A model generated the notes under the pieces. The model had not been told where the DNA came from. It saw only the letters and a list, made by a program, of their open reading frames with translations, and ran no database searches. The translations under genes and the position numbers were made by a program. From positions 1-22,500 of the forward strand of contig JACKPB010000008.1 of NCBI GenBank assembly GCA_024233875.1: DNA of 22,500 nt, written 5' to 3'. The stretch comes from Leptospiraceae bacterium (GTDB lineage Bacteria > Spirochaetota > Leptospiria > Leptospirales > Leptospiraceae). Below are positions 1-7,491 of the stretch, piece after piece. Position 1 is the first letter of the stretch; each line of letters begins with the position of its first letter.

Positions 1-2109
1 CCGATCGTATTCCTCCTGAAATACCTCATTGGGTTCGTAAGGGTTCGATTTGAAACGATATTTTTCTTTCAAACCGATCACGAAGTACATATCGATCTCC
101 CCCTTGTTCTTAGCATTGACCTTTCCTCTGTATTCGCATTCCAAATAGCGGCTCACGAGTTTAAATGTCTCTCCGCTGATGTTGATCCGACCCGGTGCGC
201 CTGTTGATTCCATTCTTGAGGCAGTATTCACCGTGTCCCCCCAGACATCATAGGCGAATTTTTTTTCTCCGATCACACCGGCTATCAGAGGACCGGAATG
301 AATTCCCAGGCGGATTTCCCAATACGGAGAATTGTTTTTCATTTTATGAAATTTCATCATTTCCATGAAGTTCTGAATTTCCATAGCTGCCAGGACACAG
401 TCGAGAGGATGGGTATGATTTGTGATCGGAATTCCACCCGCACACATATAGCTATCCCCTATGGTTTTTAGTTTTTCCAGATGAAACTTTTCTATGATCT
501 TATCAAATTGAACAAAGCAGAGATCGAGTTCTTTGACAAGCTCTGTTGGAGTCATGAGTTCGGCTATTTTGGTAAAGCCTTTAAAATCAGTGAAGAGAAC
601 GGATACATTTTGAAAGAGGATGGGTTCGGAATAGCCCTTTTCTTTCAGTTCGAGAGCGATTTCTTTGGGTAGAATGTTGAGAAGAAGTTTTTCTGATTTT
701 TCTCTTTCCGATTGGGCAATCTGTTTTTCCTCCTCTAATTCTTTTGTTCTCTGTATCACCTTTTCCTCAAGTTCATTGCTCAATTCCTCCACAGTTTCTA
801 AGGTCCTGGTAAATTCCTGAGAGAGGAAGAAGGACTGGGAAAAAATAAAAAATAAGAATCCGATATGACTTAAGTATCCTGTAGAAATGATTTGCAAATC
901 ATAGAGCATATCATTCAAAATGATAATCGAAAAAACTCCAAATCCCAGAATGAATCCTACGGCACCCCTCTTCTTTTTTTTCACAGCCTTCCCCATAGTA
1001 TAAATGATAAGAACTATTGTTAGAAAGATAAACAAATACATTACGGAAAGAGTCTTTGTAAAGATCAGAGGAGAAAAGAAGAGGACGATGAGACTTAAAA
1101 AAAATGAACTAATTACAATAAATACCATTAGTTTTTTGTTCATCTCTTCAGGGAATGTCTCATACACAAACAATAAAATCACCGGTGTCCCGAAATAGAA
1201 TGTTAGATATCGAAGCTTAATACCGATTGTCCATATATTAGGTACATCTAAGGTAAAGAACAAATCCTCATTCAAAAGTAAGGGACGGAAGGAGAGAAGA
1301 AGACAATAAAGCCCGAAATAAAGAGAAGATTTTTCAAATTTTCTCAGAAAGAAGATACCTATGTGGTAGAGTCCGATCAAAAATGCGGCACCCGAGATGA
1401 AAGTATCCAGAAAATTATTAAAATCTCTCTGCCTCAGGAAATCCTGCATTTCTCCCAGATAGGGTCTCAACCACATTCCGCCCCTATTGTTGTGAAAATT
1501 TGAGACATGAAAAATGATTTCGTAAGTCTGATGCACGGATTCGGGAAGGTAGACCAGATTGGGAAAATAAGAAGGAGAGGAATCATTCTCAGTCTTCCCC
1601 ACCCTTCCCACTTCTAAGAGTTTCTCTCCATTCACTATGAGCCTGTACGAAGTTCCCAAATCGGGGATTCTGAGGGAGAGTCCCCGTATAGGAAGGATGG
1701 ATTCCGGTGGAAGGATCACCAAAAGTTTGTATGTACCGTATCCCTGCCCCTGTTTCGGCCCATCGGGATCCTCAGAGCTTCCCCAGGCCGATGGAACCTT
1801 TAGAAAGCTCTCTCCGCTTTCCATTCGAAATTTCTGAAGGATTTCATTCCGGCTCAAATTTGACAGTTCTGAGTTGAGAATCGGTTCTCTGAATTCATTC
1901 CAGTGAAACACCCATTTCCCTTTCAGAGGAATCGGAACTTCAGCTATTGATTTTACATTCCTGCAGCCCGGACTCTCTCTGTCGTACTGATTCATATCCA
2001 ATACACCATTTTCTATGCGAAAGCAGGAGTCCCTCGATTCCCCCGCCCGACAGGAAAAGTTAAGAAACGTCAGAAAAATCAAAAGTAAAATATTTAAAGT
2101 AGATCTCAT
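1..2109 (-). CDS. 7TM-DISM membrane adenylate cyclase (class III), C-terminus beyond window edge
   Basis: The frame is open from ATG at 2109 to base 1, 703 codons, and the 3' end lies outside the window. Order of parts: a signal-like hydrophobic start (about 1-20), a 7TMR-DISM-type extracellular region (about 40-230), about seven membrane segments (235-425), a charged coiled-coil linker (430-480), then a class III nucleotide cyclase domain. Both metal aspartates are present (D508 in VLFTDF and D552 in TIGDSYM, 44 apart as in known cyclases). N628 and R632 match the transition-state Asn/Arg. K548, four residues before D552, and D621, seven before N628, are the adenine-selecting pair; guanylate cyclases carry Glu and Cys there. 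So ATP to cAMP is the likely reaction, probably under control of a ligand sensed outside the membrane. No strong Shine-Dalgarno precedes the start. The family assignment is secure; the ligand is unknown. Confidence 0.9.
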   Translation of the reverse strand, partial: MRSTLNILLLIFLTFLNFSCRAGESRDSCFRIENGVLDMNQYDRESPGCRNVKSIAEVPIPLKGKWVFHWNEFREPILNSELSNLSRNEILQKFRMESGESFLKVPSAWGSSEDPDGPKQGQGYGTYKLLVILPPESILPIRGLSLRIPDLGTSYRLIVNGEKLLEVGRVGKTENDSSPSYFPNLVYLPESVHQTYEIIFHVSNFHNNRGGMWLRPYLGEMQDFLRQRDFNNFLDTFISGAAFLIGLYHIGIFFLRKFEKSSLYFGLYCLLLSFRPLLLNEDLFFTLDVPNIWTIGIKLRYLTFYFGTPVILLFVYETFPEEMNKKLMVFIVISSFFLSLIVLFFSPLIFTKTLSVMYLFIFLTIVLIIYTMGKAVKKKKRGAVGFILGFGVFSIIILNDMLYDLQIISTGYLSHIGFLFFIFSQSFFLSQEFTRTLETVEELSNELEEKVIQRTKELEEEKQIAQSEREKSEKLLLNILPKEIALELKEKGYSEPILFQNVSVLFTDFKGFTKIAELMTPTELVKELDLCFVQFDKIIEKFHLEKLKTIGDSYMCAGGIPITNHTHPLDCVLAAMEIQNFMEMMKFHKMKNNSPYWEIRLGIHSGPLIAGVIGEKKFAYDVWGDTVNTASRMESTGAPGRINISGETFKLVSRYLECEYRGKVNAKNKGEIDMYFVIGLKEKYRFKSNPYEPNEVFQEEYDR

Positions 2110-2145
2110 TGAAAGTTCACTAGAATTGAAGATACATTTGAGTTT

Positions 2146-2191
2146 TCTCTTCGGTATTCTAATTTCAATCAAAATAATCTATCCGAAGAGA
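2146..2191. promoter_or_regulatory. 9-bp perfect hairpin upstream of the cyclase gene
   Basis: TCTCTTCGG (2146-2154) pairs with CCGAAGAGA (2183-2191) around a 28-nt loop. It lies between the cyclase start and the MITE-like element. Neither strand has a T tract right after the stem. It may be a leader structure of the cyclase mRNA or a remnant terminator of the operon that ends at 2406. The function is unknown. Confidence 0.35.
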
Positions 2192-2202
2192 GCAAAAAAG
2201 TC

Positions 2203-2210
2203 TTATGTAC
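2203..2210. repeat. Target-site duplication, left copy (TTATGTAC)
   Basis: The octamer TTATGTAC directly abuts the left inverted repeat at 2211 and is repeated exactly at 2399-2406, next to the right inverted repeat. Confidence 0.75.
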
Positions 2211-2398
2211 CTCACCTTACGCACTTTGTGCTTAAGGTGAGGATAATGAAAGGGAGCCTTTCGGCAATGGTTCGACCCGGCTCATCAACCAGGGACTCAT
2301 CGTCCCCAAACACCTATTATTATTGATCTATTAGTAAAATATGATTGTATATAGAAAAATTAAAAAATGTTTAGAAGAATAAAAATGCGTAAGGTGAG
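2211..2398 (-). mobile_element. MITE-like non-coding element, 188 bp
   Basis: The ends are perfect 13-bp inverted repeats: CTCACCTTACGCA at 2211-2223 and its reverse complement at 2386-2398. They are flanked by the exact 8-bp duplication TTATGTAC. The left 31 bp (2211-2241) form a near-perfect palindrome, so this end carries the terminal motif twice. The middle, read on the minus strand, holds an AT-rich part and then a GC-rich core (GGGGACGATGAGTCCC and GCCGAAAGGC) that recurs in the tandem array at 21364-21665. Compared with that array, the core here carries an extra insert of roughly 20-25 bases. There is no transposase gene, so any movement must depend on an enzyme encoded elsewhere. Confidence 0.75.
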
Positions 2399-2406
2399 TT
2401 ATGTAC
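2399..2406. repeat. Target-site duplication, right copy (TTATGTAC)
   Basis: This is the right copy of the 8-bp duplication. Its last base is the third base of the stop codon of the minus-strand phosphatase gene (TAG at 2408-2406), so the insertion sits exactly at the gene end and leaves the protein intact. Confidence 0.75.
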
Positions 2407-2972
2407 TACAGGTCTACTTCCAATTTCTTTTTTAAATAGGAATGAATCTCATCCAGACTTCCGAACCTATCCTTCGGGGTAGTCCGGGAATAGGTCTTAT
2501 TTTGATTGTACAATAAACAGGAGAGACCTACCCCCGCCCTCTCTCCCGCCAGTACATCCGATTCCTGATCTCCTATGAGAATGGATCGGGAGAGGTCCAG
2601 ATGAAATCGCTTCTCCGCTTTGAGGATCATGCCCGGATTTGGCTTTCTGCATTCGGAATCACGTTTGTACTTCCCCACACCTTTTTGGAGATGGTAGGGA
2701 CAAAAGAAAACTTTTTGGATGGGTGCCTTCTCAGTTTCAAAAATAGAACACATCCATCTCATGAGTTTCCAAAATTCTCTTTCGGTGTAGTATCCTCTGG
2801 CTATGCCTGATTGATTGGTGATGATAAAAAGTAGAAATCCTTTCTGAACCAAAAAACGACCGAGATCAAAGATCCCATCTACAAACCTGATTTCTTCGGG
2901 TCGATGAGCATAATCAAGATCGACATTGATCACTCCATCCCGATCGAGAAAAACCGCACGATTTAGATTCAC
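2406..2972 (-). CDS. HAD-superfamily sugar phosphatase, GmhB-like
   Basis: The 188-residue protein has the length and motifs of D-glycero-D-manno-heptose 1,7-bisphosphate phosphatase or histidinol-phosphatase HADs: nucleophile motif FLDRDG (D10, D12), ITNQSG (T52), RKPNPGM (K110) and GDQESD (D135, D139). It would remove a phosphate from a phosphorylated sugar in the cytoplasm. The zinc loop of E. coli GmhB has ligands Cys, His, Cys, Cys. Here the matching positions read C91, Y93, S106, C108, so two ligands seem lost, although H94 is adjacent. The start overlaps the upstream gene by 4 bp (ATGA), making it the last gene of the glycan operon. The substrate is uncertain; an activated-heptose route is possible but no other heptose genes are visible. 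Confidence 0.82.
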   Translation of the reverse strand: MNLNRAVFLDRDGVINVDLDYAHRPEEIRFVDGIFDLGRFLVQKGFLLFIITNQSGIARGYYTEREFWKLMRWMCSIFETEKAPIQKVFFCPYHLQKGVGKYKRDSECRKPNPGMILKAEKRFHLDLSRSILIGDQESDVLAGERAGVGLSCLLYNQNKTYSRTTPKDRFGSLDEIHSYLKKKLEVDL

Positions 2973-4195
2973 TTTCCCTCTTCTGCTTCAAGTGATGAAA
3001 AATGAATCATTAAGGCAGTTAGAATCATCACCTGAAGAACCCCGGTTTGGAGTCTACCCTGAGCCGTTTCAATATGCCATTGTTGATTGTAAATTGTGAT
3101 GATCAAAATAAAGAAGAAAGCAAACGAAGCACCTAAGGGAATGAGAAGGTACTTTAGATTCTTTCTATAAAGTAGCAAAAGAATCGCGGGAATGATTGCA
3201 TCCGCATACAGAACATTTTTTTGGTGATAGAGATACAAATTGAATACCAGTTTGTATCTTTCCGGATCTAAAATAAATTTCTTTAAGAGTTCGGGGACTA
3301 AGGAAAATTGCATGGCTATCGGTGCTGAGATTTTGTAGAGGACAAGGAGAAAAAAGAAGAGTATAAAAGTTGGAAGGGAAACTTTCCATGCATAGGACAC
3401 TCTGTTTAATTTTGAAAACAGGAGAAGAAACCCCAGAAGGAGAATCGAATAGATCAATCCCTCTTCCTTTGTGTTGAGCACAAGAACAAAGCTAAGTGCC
3501 AGAAAGAAAAAACTTTTCCAATTTTGATCCCATTTTCCGGATTCGATCTGAAATAGAAAAAAGACTCCCAGTCCGGCAAAAGTAGCTACAGAAAAATCTA
3601 AGATCTGATTGGATGCAGAAACCAGAATGGGCAACAAAAGCCCGTGAGTCAGGATAAGATAAGCTGAAAATAAGGTGGGTTTTCGATCCTGAAGAATCAA
3701 ATAAATCGGGAGAAAAGAGAGTAGATACAGGAAGTAGTGATACAGGAAGGGAATTTCATCCAACCATTCTCCGGAGAGAATTTGAAAAAATGATACAAAT
3801 AAAGGAAAAAAAATCGGATAGTTCGGCTGAATCCAATCAAAATGAATGAGGACAAATTCTTCTCCCCTCAAGAATGTTTCTACATAATCCCTTGTCTTTA
3901 CATACCACATTCCATAGGTATCCCAACTCCCTCCATAGGGTTGAAGGGTGAATCTCAGATGAATGTAGTACAATCCCAAAAGAGCAATAGGAATGAGAAG
4001 AGCCTGTAAAATAACGGGTTTTTTCCATTCATATTTCAATTGTTTTGTAAGAAACAGATTGAATCCCAACCAGCCCGAGATTCCCAGGATACGATATTCA
4101 GTCAAAAGTCCTGAAGGTAGGGAACTCAAAAGAAGTAAATTGTAAATCGGAAGAAAAACCAAATTCAGAATCATTTGGATAAGGACTGAATTCAT
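2969..4195 (-). CDS. Polytopic membrane protein, GT-C glycosyltransferase-like
   Basis: The 408-residue protein has about ten to twelve hydrophobic segments. A large polar loop after the early helices carries the conserved stretch around GGSWDTYGMW (W91, D92) and HFDW (D120). An acidic residue in the first outer loop is typical of GT-C enzymes that use polyprenyl-phosphate sugars, and a late loop has WHIETAQGRLQT. It is a paralogue of the protein at 13530-14750: over residues 88-133 about 33 of 46 positions are identical with no gap. It overlaps the small protein upstream and the phosphatase downstream by 4 bp each. GT-C activity on the outer face of the membrane is inferred from topology, the acidic loop and the neighbouring synthase and flippase genes. 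No family name is certain. Confidence 0.7.
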   Translation of the reverse strand: MNSVLIQMILNLVFLPIYNLLLLSSLPSGLLTEYRILGISGWLGFNLFLTKQLKYEWKKPVILQALLIPIALLGLYYIHLRFTLQPYGGSWDTYGMWYVKTRDYVETFLRGEEFVLIHFDWIQPNYPIFFPLFVSFFQILSGEWLDEIPFLYHYFLYLLSFLPIYLILQDRKPTLFSAYLILTHGLLLPILVSASNQILDFSVATFAGLGVFFLFQIESGKWDQNWKSFFFLALSFVLVLNTKEEGLIYSILLLGFLLLFSKLNRVSYAWKVSLPTFILFFFLLVLYKISAPIAMQFSLVPELLKKFILDPERYKLVFNLYLYHQKNVLYADAIIPAILLLLYRKNLKYLLIPLGASFAFFFILIITIYNQQWHIETAQGRLQTGVLQVMILTALMIHFSSLEAEEGK

Positions 4196-4668
4196 TTTCT
4201 CTCCTTTTTAAAGATGATAAAATGATTCGATTCTATCTTACCCGGTTTCTGAACTTGGGATTCGTAAAGGTACGAAGATATGTGATACAATAAAAGATCA
4301 AAATCACTTTCGGATTGTCCTCCGGGATTGAGGACGACCCTACACGGGGAGAAGAGAAACCTCGCTGCCACGGGATAGTCCAGGACATCAAAGAGAATCA
4401 TCGATTTCGAAACTCCAATATTGGTAAACAGGGCAATCCTATCCTTGCAATCGACCAATTCCCTGACCTTTTTTAAATCGGAAAAGTAGGAATTAAAAGA
4501 ATTTGGATTTCCTATTTGCTGATTGGATTCTGATTTGAGATGTCTGAACCCGAATTTCAAATTTGTATTCAAAAGTAAGATATAGTATAAAAAACCCAAA
4601 ACAAAAATTATCCAATAGACCTGTGGATATTTTTTATCAATGTTTTTGATTGTTTCGATAAGCTTCAT
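4192..4668 (-). CDS. Small one-pass membrane protein, partner of the GT-C-like protein
   Basis: The 158-residue protein has a single membrane helix at about residues 17-36 and a soluble remainder that probably faces the periplasm. The family is not recognised. It is a paralogue of the protein at 13048-13533; shared marks are the NQQ motif, YFSDLKKVRE, a Cys followed by K, then LDYPV, FSPC and an NP pair. Two cysteines (in DCKD and SPC) are conserved in both copies and could form a disulfide outside the cytoplasm. In both places it sits directly before the GT-C-like gene with a 4-bp overlap, which suggests a stable pair. A role as accessory or substrate-binding subunit is inference. Confidence 0.75.
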   Translation of the reverse strand: MKLIETIKNIDKKYPQVYWIIFVLGFLYYILLLNTNLKFGFRHLKSESNQQIGNPNSFNSYFSDLKKVRELVDCKDRIALFTNIGVSKSMILFDVLDYPVAARFLFSPCRVVLNPGGQSESDFDLLLYHISSYLYESQVQKPGKIESNHFIIFKKERK

Positions 4669-4690
4669 GAATTCCGGATGTTTAAAAAAC

Positions 4691-5827
4691 TCAGGTTGAC
4701 TTTTCTTTCTTTATTGCAAATAGAATGCTCTGACCGAAGGGCAATGGTAGATAATCCAAAACTGAAAGATACGGAATCAAAGTATTCATAATCATCGCAT
4801 CCTCCCTTTTTATCTCTTCCACTCCCAGAATTTTCATTTTCAGCAACCAACCCGCTGCTCCTACCGGATTGAAAAATCTATACTTTAAAAAACGAAAGGG
4901 AGTTCCGGAATTTTTAAGATAGGAGGCTATTCGTTTCTTATCTGTGATACGATATCTTCGAATGTGTCCGATCTTCTTATCAAATTTTGAGTAGAGAAGA
5001 TTCATAGCGGGTACAATCGCAACAAAGACCCCACCTTCCTTCAACAACTTCATTCCATGCTCTATGAAAAATTCATCATCCTGAATGTGTTCGAGAACAT
5101 TAGAAGAATAAACACAATCATAAGTATTCCAATCTGTATTCTTCAAAAAATCTTTTTCTATTTTTATAACATTTTTATTTCCGGAAAACCTATCGTTTAA
5201 GGCCCGATGATTGTCCTCGGCGATCTCAAACAATTCGATTTTGTACTTTTCTGCCAGAATAGCACTTAAGGTTCCCCTTCCTGCTCCGAGTTCCAGATTC
5301 TTCTCTCCCATAAAATCTTCAAATTTCTCACACAACCAGGAATTGTAATTTCTGGCGTCTTCAATCGTTTCCAGAGTCTCCACACCTGTCCCATCCGCAC
5401 GGTAGGGATCTTCAAGGTTTTCATCATAGGATTCGGGATTGAAAATGATCCTATCAAATAAAATGAAGTTCAGTAACACAATGAGAAACACACTCACTGT
5501 ATTTCCCAGAATGTAAGAATTAGTGATCCTGTAGAGACCGAAAAAAAGCAGAATTCTTATGAGAAGGGTGGCATTTCCCATGAGAATGAATTTGATAAAT
5601 TTCTTAAGAAGTTTTTGATTTCCTGAGAGAAAGGTAAAGTAATTATGAATGGGAAATGACAGAAGGAGAGCCCATTCAGAAGAAAGAAGAAGTTGTTCCC
5701 ACCAATCCAGTCCGGAATTACTCTGAACACTGAATTTCAAGGAATAGTGATTCAATAAAAAAACTACAATCCCGCTGATCAGGTACCTATAGTGCTTGGG
5801 CTCAAATAATCTAAGAATCTTTTCCAT
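4691..5827 (-). CDS. GtrA-like flippase domain fused to a SAM-dependent methyltransferase
   Basis: The protein has 378 residues. Residues about 11-130 form four membrane helices like the GtrA/DPMS3 family, which moves polyprenyl-phosphate sugars across the membrane. Residues about 160-330 are a class I methyltransferase: motif I LELGAGRG (178-185), an acidic residue at the end of the second strand, and YDCVYSSNVLEHI (237-248), followed by KEGGVFVAIVP. GtrA proteins are usually stand-alone, about 120-150 residues. The gene starts 6 bp after the polyprenyl-phosphate sugar synthase, its usual functional partner. The fusion would place a cytoplasmic methyltransferase at the flippase mouth; methylation of the lipid-linked sugar is possible but unproven. 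Confidence 0.82.
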   Translation of the reverse strand: MEKILRLFEPKHYRYLISGIVVFLLNHYSLKFSVQSNSGLDWWEQLLLSSEWALLLSFPIHNYFTFLSGNQKLLKKFIKFILMGNATLLIRILLFFGLYRITNSYILGNTVSVFLIVLLNFILFDRIIFNPESYDENLEDPYRADGTGVETLETIEDARNYNSWLCEKFEDFMGEKNLELGAGRGTLSAILAEKYKIELFEIAEDNHRALNDRFSGNKNVIKIEKDFLKNTDWNTYDCVYSSNVLEHIQDDEFFIEHGMKLLKEGGVFVAIVPAMNLLYSKFDKKIGHIRRYRITDKKRIASYLKNSGTPFRFLKYRFFNPVGAAGWLLKMKILGVEEIKREDAMIMNTLIPYLSVLDYLPLPFGQSILFAIKKEKST

Positions 5828-5833
5828 ATCAAA

Positions 5834-6604
5834 TCAAAGCCAATTGGATCCTTTGGGTATGTACTTCTCCGGAAGTTCCGGTTTGAAAAACTTTTTTTTG
5901 CTGGCAAATACATTGTAATAGATGAGATGCTTCAGAGCCGCGATTCCATCTTTCCAGGTGATCTTTTTTCCTTCGATATAGGATCTCGGATAGTAGGATA
6001 TGGGAACTTCCTGAATCCTGACCTTCAATCTGGCAATCTTGGCTGTGATTTCCGGTTCAAACCCAAAACGATTGGATTCCAATTGAATGTTCTTGATAAT
6101 CTCTGATTTAAAAAATTTGTAGCAGGTTTCCATGTCACTGAGATACAATCCGGAGAGAACATTGCTCATAAGAGTGAGAAATCGATTCACCAGATAGTGA
6201 AAGGTACGGTGGACCTGATTGTTTTCTGATCTGTATCTCGAACCGAAGACAATGTCTACCTTACCTGAGAGAAAAGGAGTTAAGATCCTGGGAATATCAT
6301 CCATATCGTATTCAAAATCTGCATCCTGAACTCCGATGATGTCCCCATCAGCTTCTTCAAATCCTTTTCGTATAGCCGCACCTTTTCCACGATTGATATC
6401 CTGCTGAAGAATTTTAATATCAGGAGTATTGAAAGAATAGGAATTTAAAATTTCAAATGACTTATCCTTAGAGCAGTCATCTATGAAGACAAGCTGCTTG
6501 GGGATTGCTAAATTTAATTCATCCACCTTTCGTAAAAAATCGAGGAGATGAGACTCTTCATTGTAAATGGGTACAATCAATGATATTTTTTGTGAGGTAT
6601 TCAT
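5834..6604 (-). CDS. GT2 polyprenyl-phosphate sugar synthase (DPM1/GtrB-like)
   Basis: The 256-residue protein is a GT-A fold family 2 glycosyltransferase: LIVPIYNEE (9-17), FIDDCSKD (40-47), the NRGKGAAIRKGF nucleotide-loop motif (71-82), DAD metal motif (94-96) and FGSRY (120-124). It lacks the C-terminal membrane helices of long GtrB proteins, so it resembles soluble DPM1-type synthases that transfer a sugar from a nucleotide sugar to a polyprenyl phosphate on the cytoplasmic face. The next gene encodes a GtrA domain, a classical pairing. The 137-bp gap before it (6605-6741) is the widest in the operon; it is AT-rich, has no clear terminator, and could hold an internal promoter. Confidence 0.87.
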   Translation of the reverse strand: MNTSQKISLIVPIYNEESHLLDFLRKVDELNLAIPKQLVFIDDCSKDKSFEILNSYSFNTPDIKILQQDINRGKGAAIRKGFEEADGDIIGVQDADFEYDMDDIPRILTPFLSGKVDIVFGSRYRSENNQVHRTFHYLVNRFLTLMSNVLSGLYLSDMETCYKFFKSEIIKNIQLESNRFGFEPEITAKIARLKVRIQEVPISYYPRSYIEGKKITWKDGIAALKHLIYYNVFASKKKFFKPELPEKYIPKGSNWL

Positions 6605-6741
6605 TTAACGATCTTCTTTGTAAATAAGGGCAAAAGTATTGGTTTCATGATTTTATTTAGTATAGAAATAGCAATATTTATTTTTCATCCCTACTTTTTT
6701 ACGACTTCTCATCACCGGTTTTGATCTTAGGTTCCTAGAGT

Positions 6742-7491
6742 TCATTTTTTATCAGGATAGGTGGAGAATAATTCTGTTATTTCAGTTAAGTTTTTTTTAT
6801 CTGCAATTTCCAAAGGAGTCAGTCCATCTAAATTTTTTAAAACCGGGGAAGCTTTTTTCTCCAGGAGTTTTTTTAGTGCATCTGCCTTTCCGTTGAATGT
6901 CAATTTGTGAAGGGGGGTATTTCCATCTTTATCTCTGGAATTGGGATCCACTCCATTCTCAATGAGGACCTCTATGAGTTCAGGATAATTCAAATAGGAA
7001 GCGAGATGAAGGGGGGTGATCCCGGAATCATCCGCTATCTTTGGATCCGCACCCGCCCGGATCAATTCTTTCACTACAGAGACTTTGTTCAGTTCCACTG
7101 CTGTGTAGATTGGAGTCCTACCTTCTTTATCTCTATGATTGAGATTTTTGGTTTTTTCAATCAATAGAGAAATCACCTGATTGTCGATACTCAAAATCGC
7201 TTCATGCAGGGGTAATTTTCCATTGAACTGCTCGGAATTCGGATCCTCACCCGAATTCAATAAGTACTGAACATATTCGAAACAATGGTATCGGACGGAA
7301 AAATGCAAACGATTCATCTTCAACCAATAGCCTTTTTTTTCTTCATCTACGGGTTGGGGATTCTTTTTTTTGCAGGCAAAACCCGAGAGGGAAAAGGCAA
7401 AAGTCAAAAGGAAGGTCAGTTGGATCCCGAGAAAAGTTTGTGACCTGACTGAAAATAACTTCTTCTTAATTTTCAAAATAAATTCTGTCAT
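6742..7491 (-). CDS. Ankyrin-repeat lipoprotein
   Basis: I place the start at ATG 7491 rather than at the in-frame ATG at 7557, because 7491 overlaps the upstream stop (TGATG) and puts a signal peptide at the N-terminus. The product has 249 residues. A long basic n-region is followed by a hydrophobic stretch and SLSGFAC, with C40 as the likely lipid-bearing cysteine, then a Lys-rich tether. Residues about 60-249 hold roughly five to six ankyrin repeats (PLHEAI, TPIYTAV, TPLHLASY, TPLHKL, TPLEIA). It should be a membrane-tethered periplasmic or outer-membrane binding scaffold. It resembles the lipoprotein at 12356-13051, which heads a cassette of paralogues. The binding partner is unknown. Confidence 0.83.
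   Translation of the reverse strand: MTEFILKIKKKLFSVRSQTFLGIQLTFLLTFAFSLSGFACKKKNPQPVDEEKKGYWLKMNRLHFSVRYHCFEYVQYLLNSGEDPNSEQFNGKLPLHEAILSIDNQVISLLIEKTKNLNHRDKEGRTPIYTAVELNKVSVVKELIRAGADPKIADDSGITPLHLASYLNYPELIEVLIENGVDPNSRDKDGNTPLHKLTFNGKADALKKLLEKKASPVLKNLDGLTPLEIADKKNLTEITELFSTYPDKK

Noticed and set aside
2266..2293. tRNA-3'-end-like string (GGTTCGACCC ... CAACCA)
   Set aside because: The flanking bases do not form a T-stem, and no acceptor or anticodon arm is found upstream.
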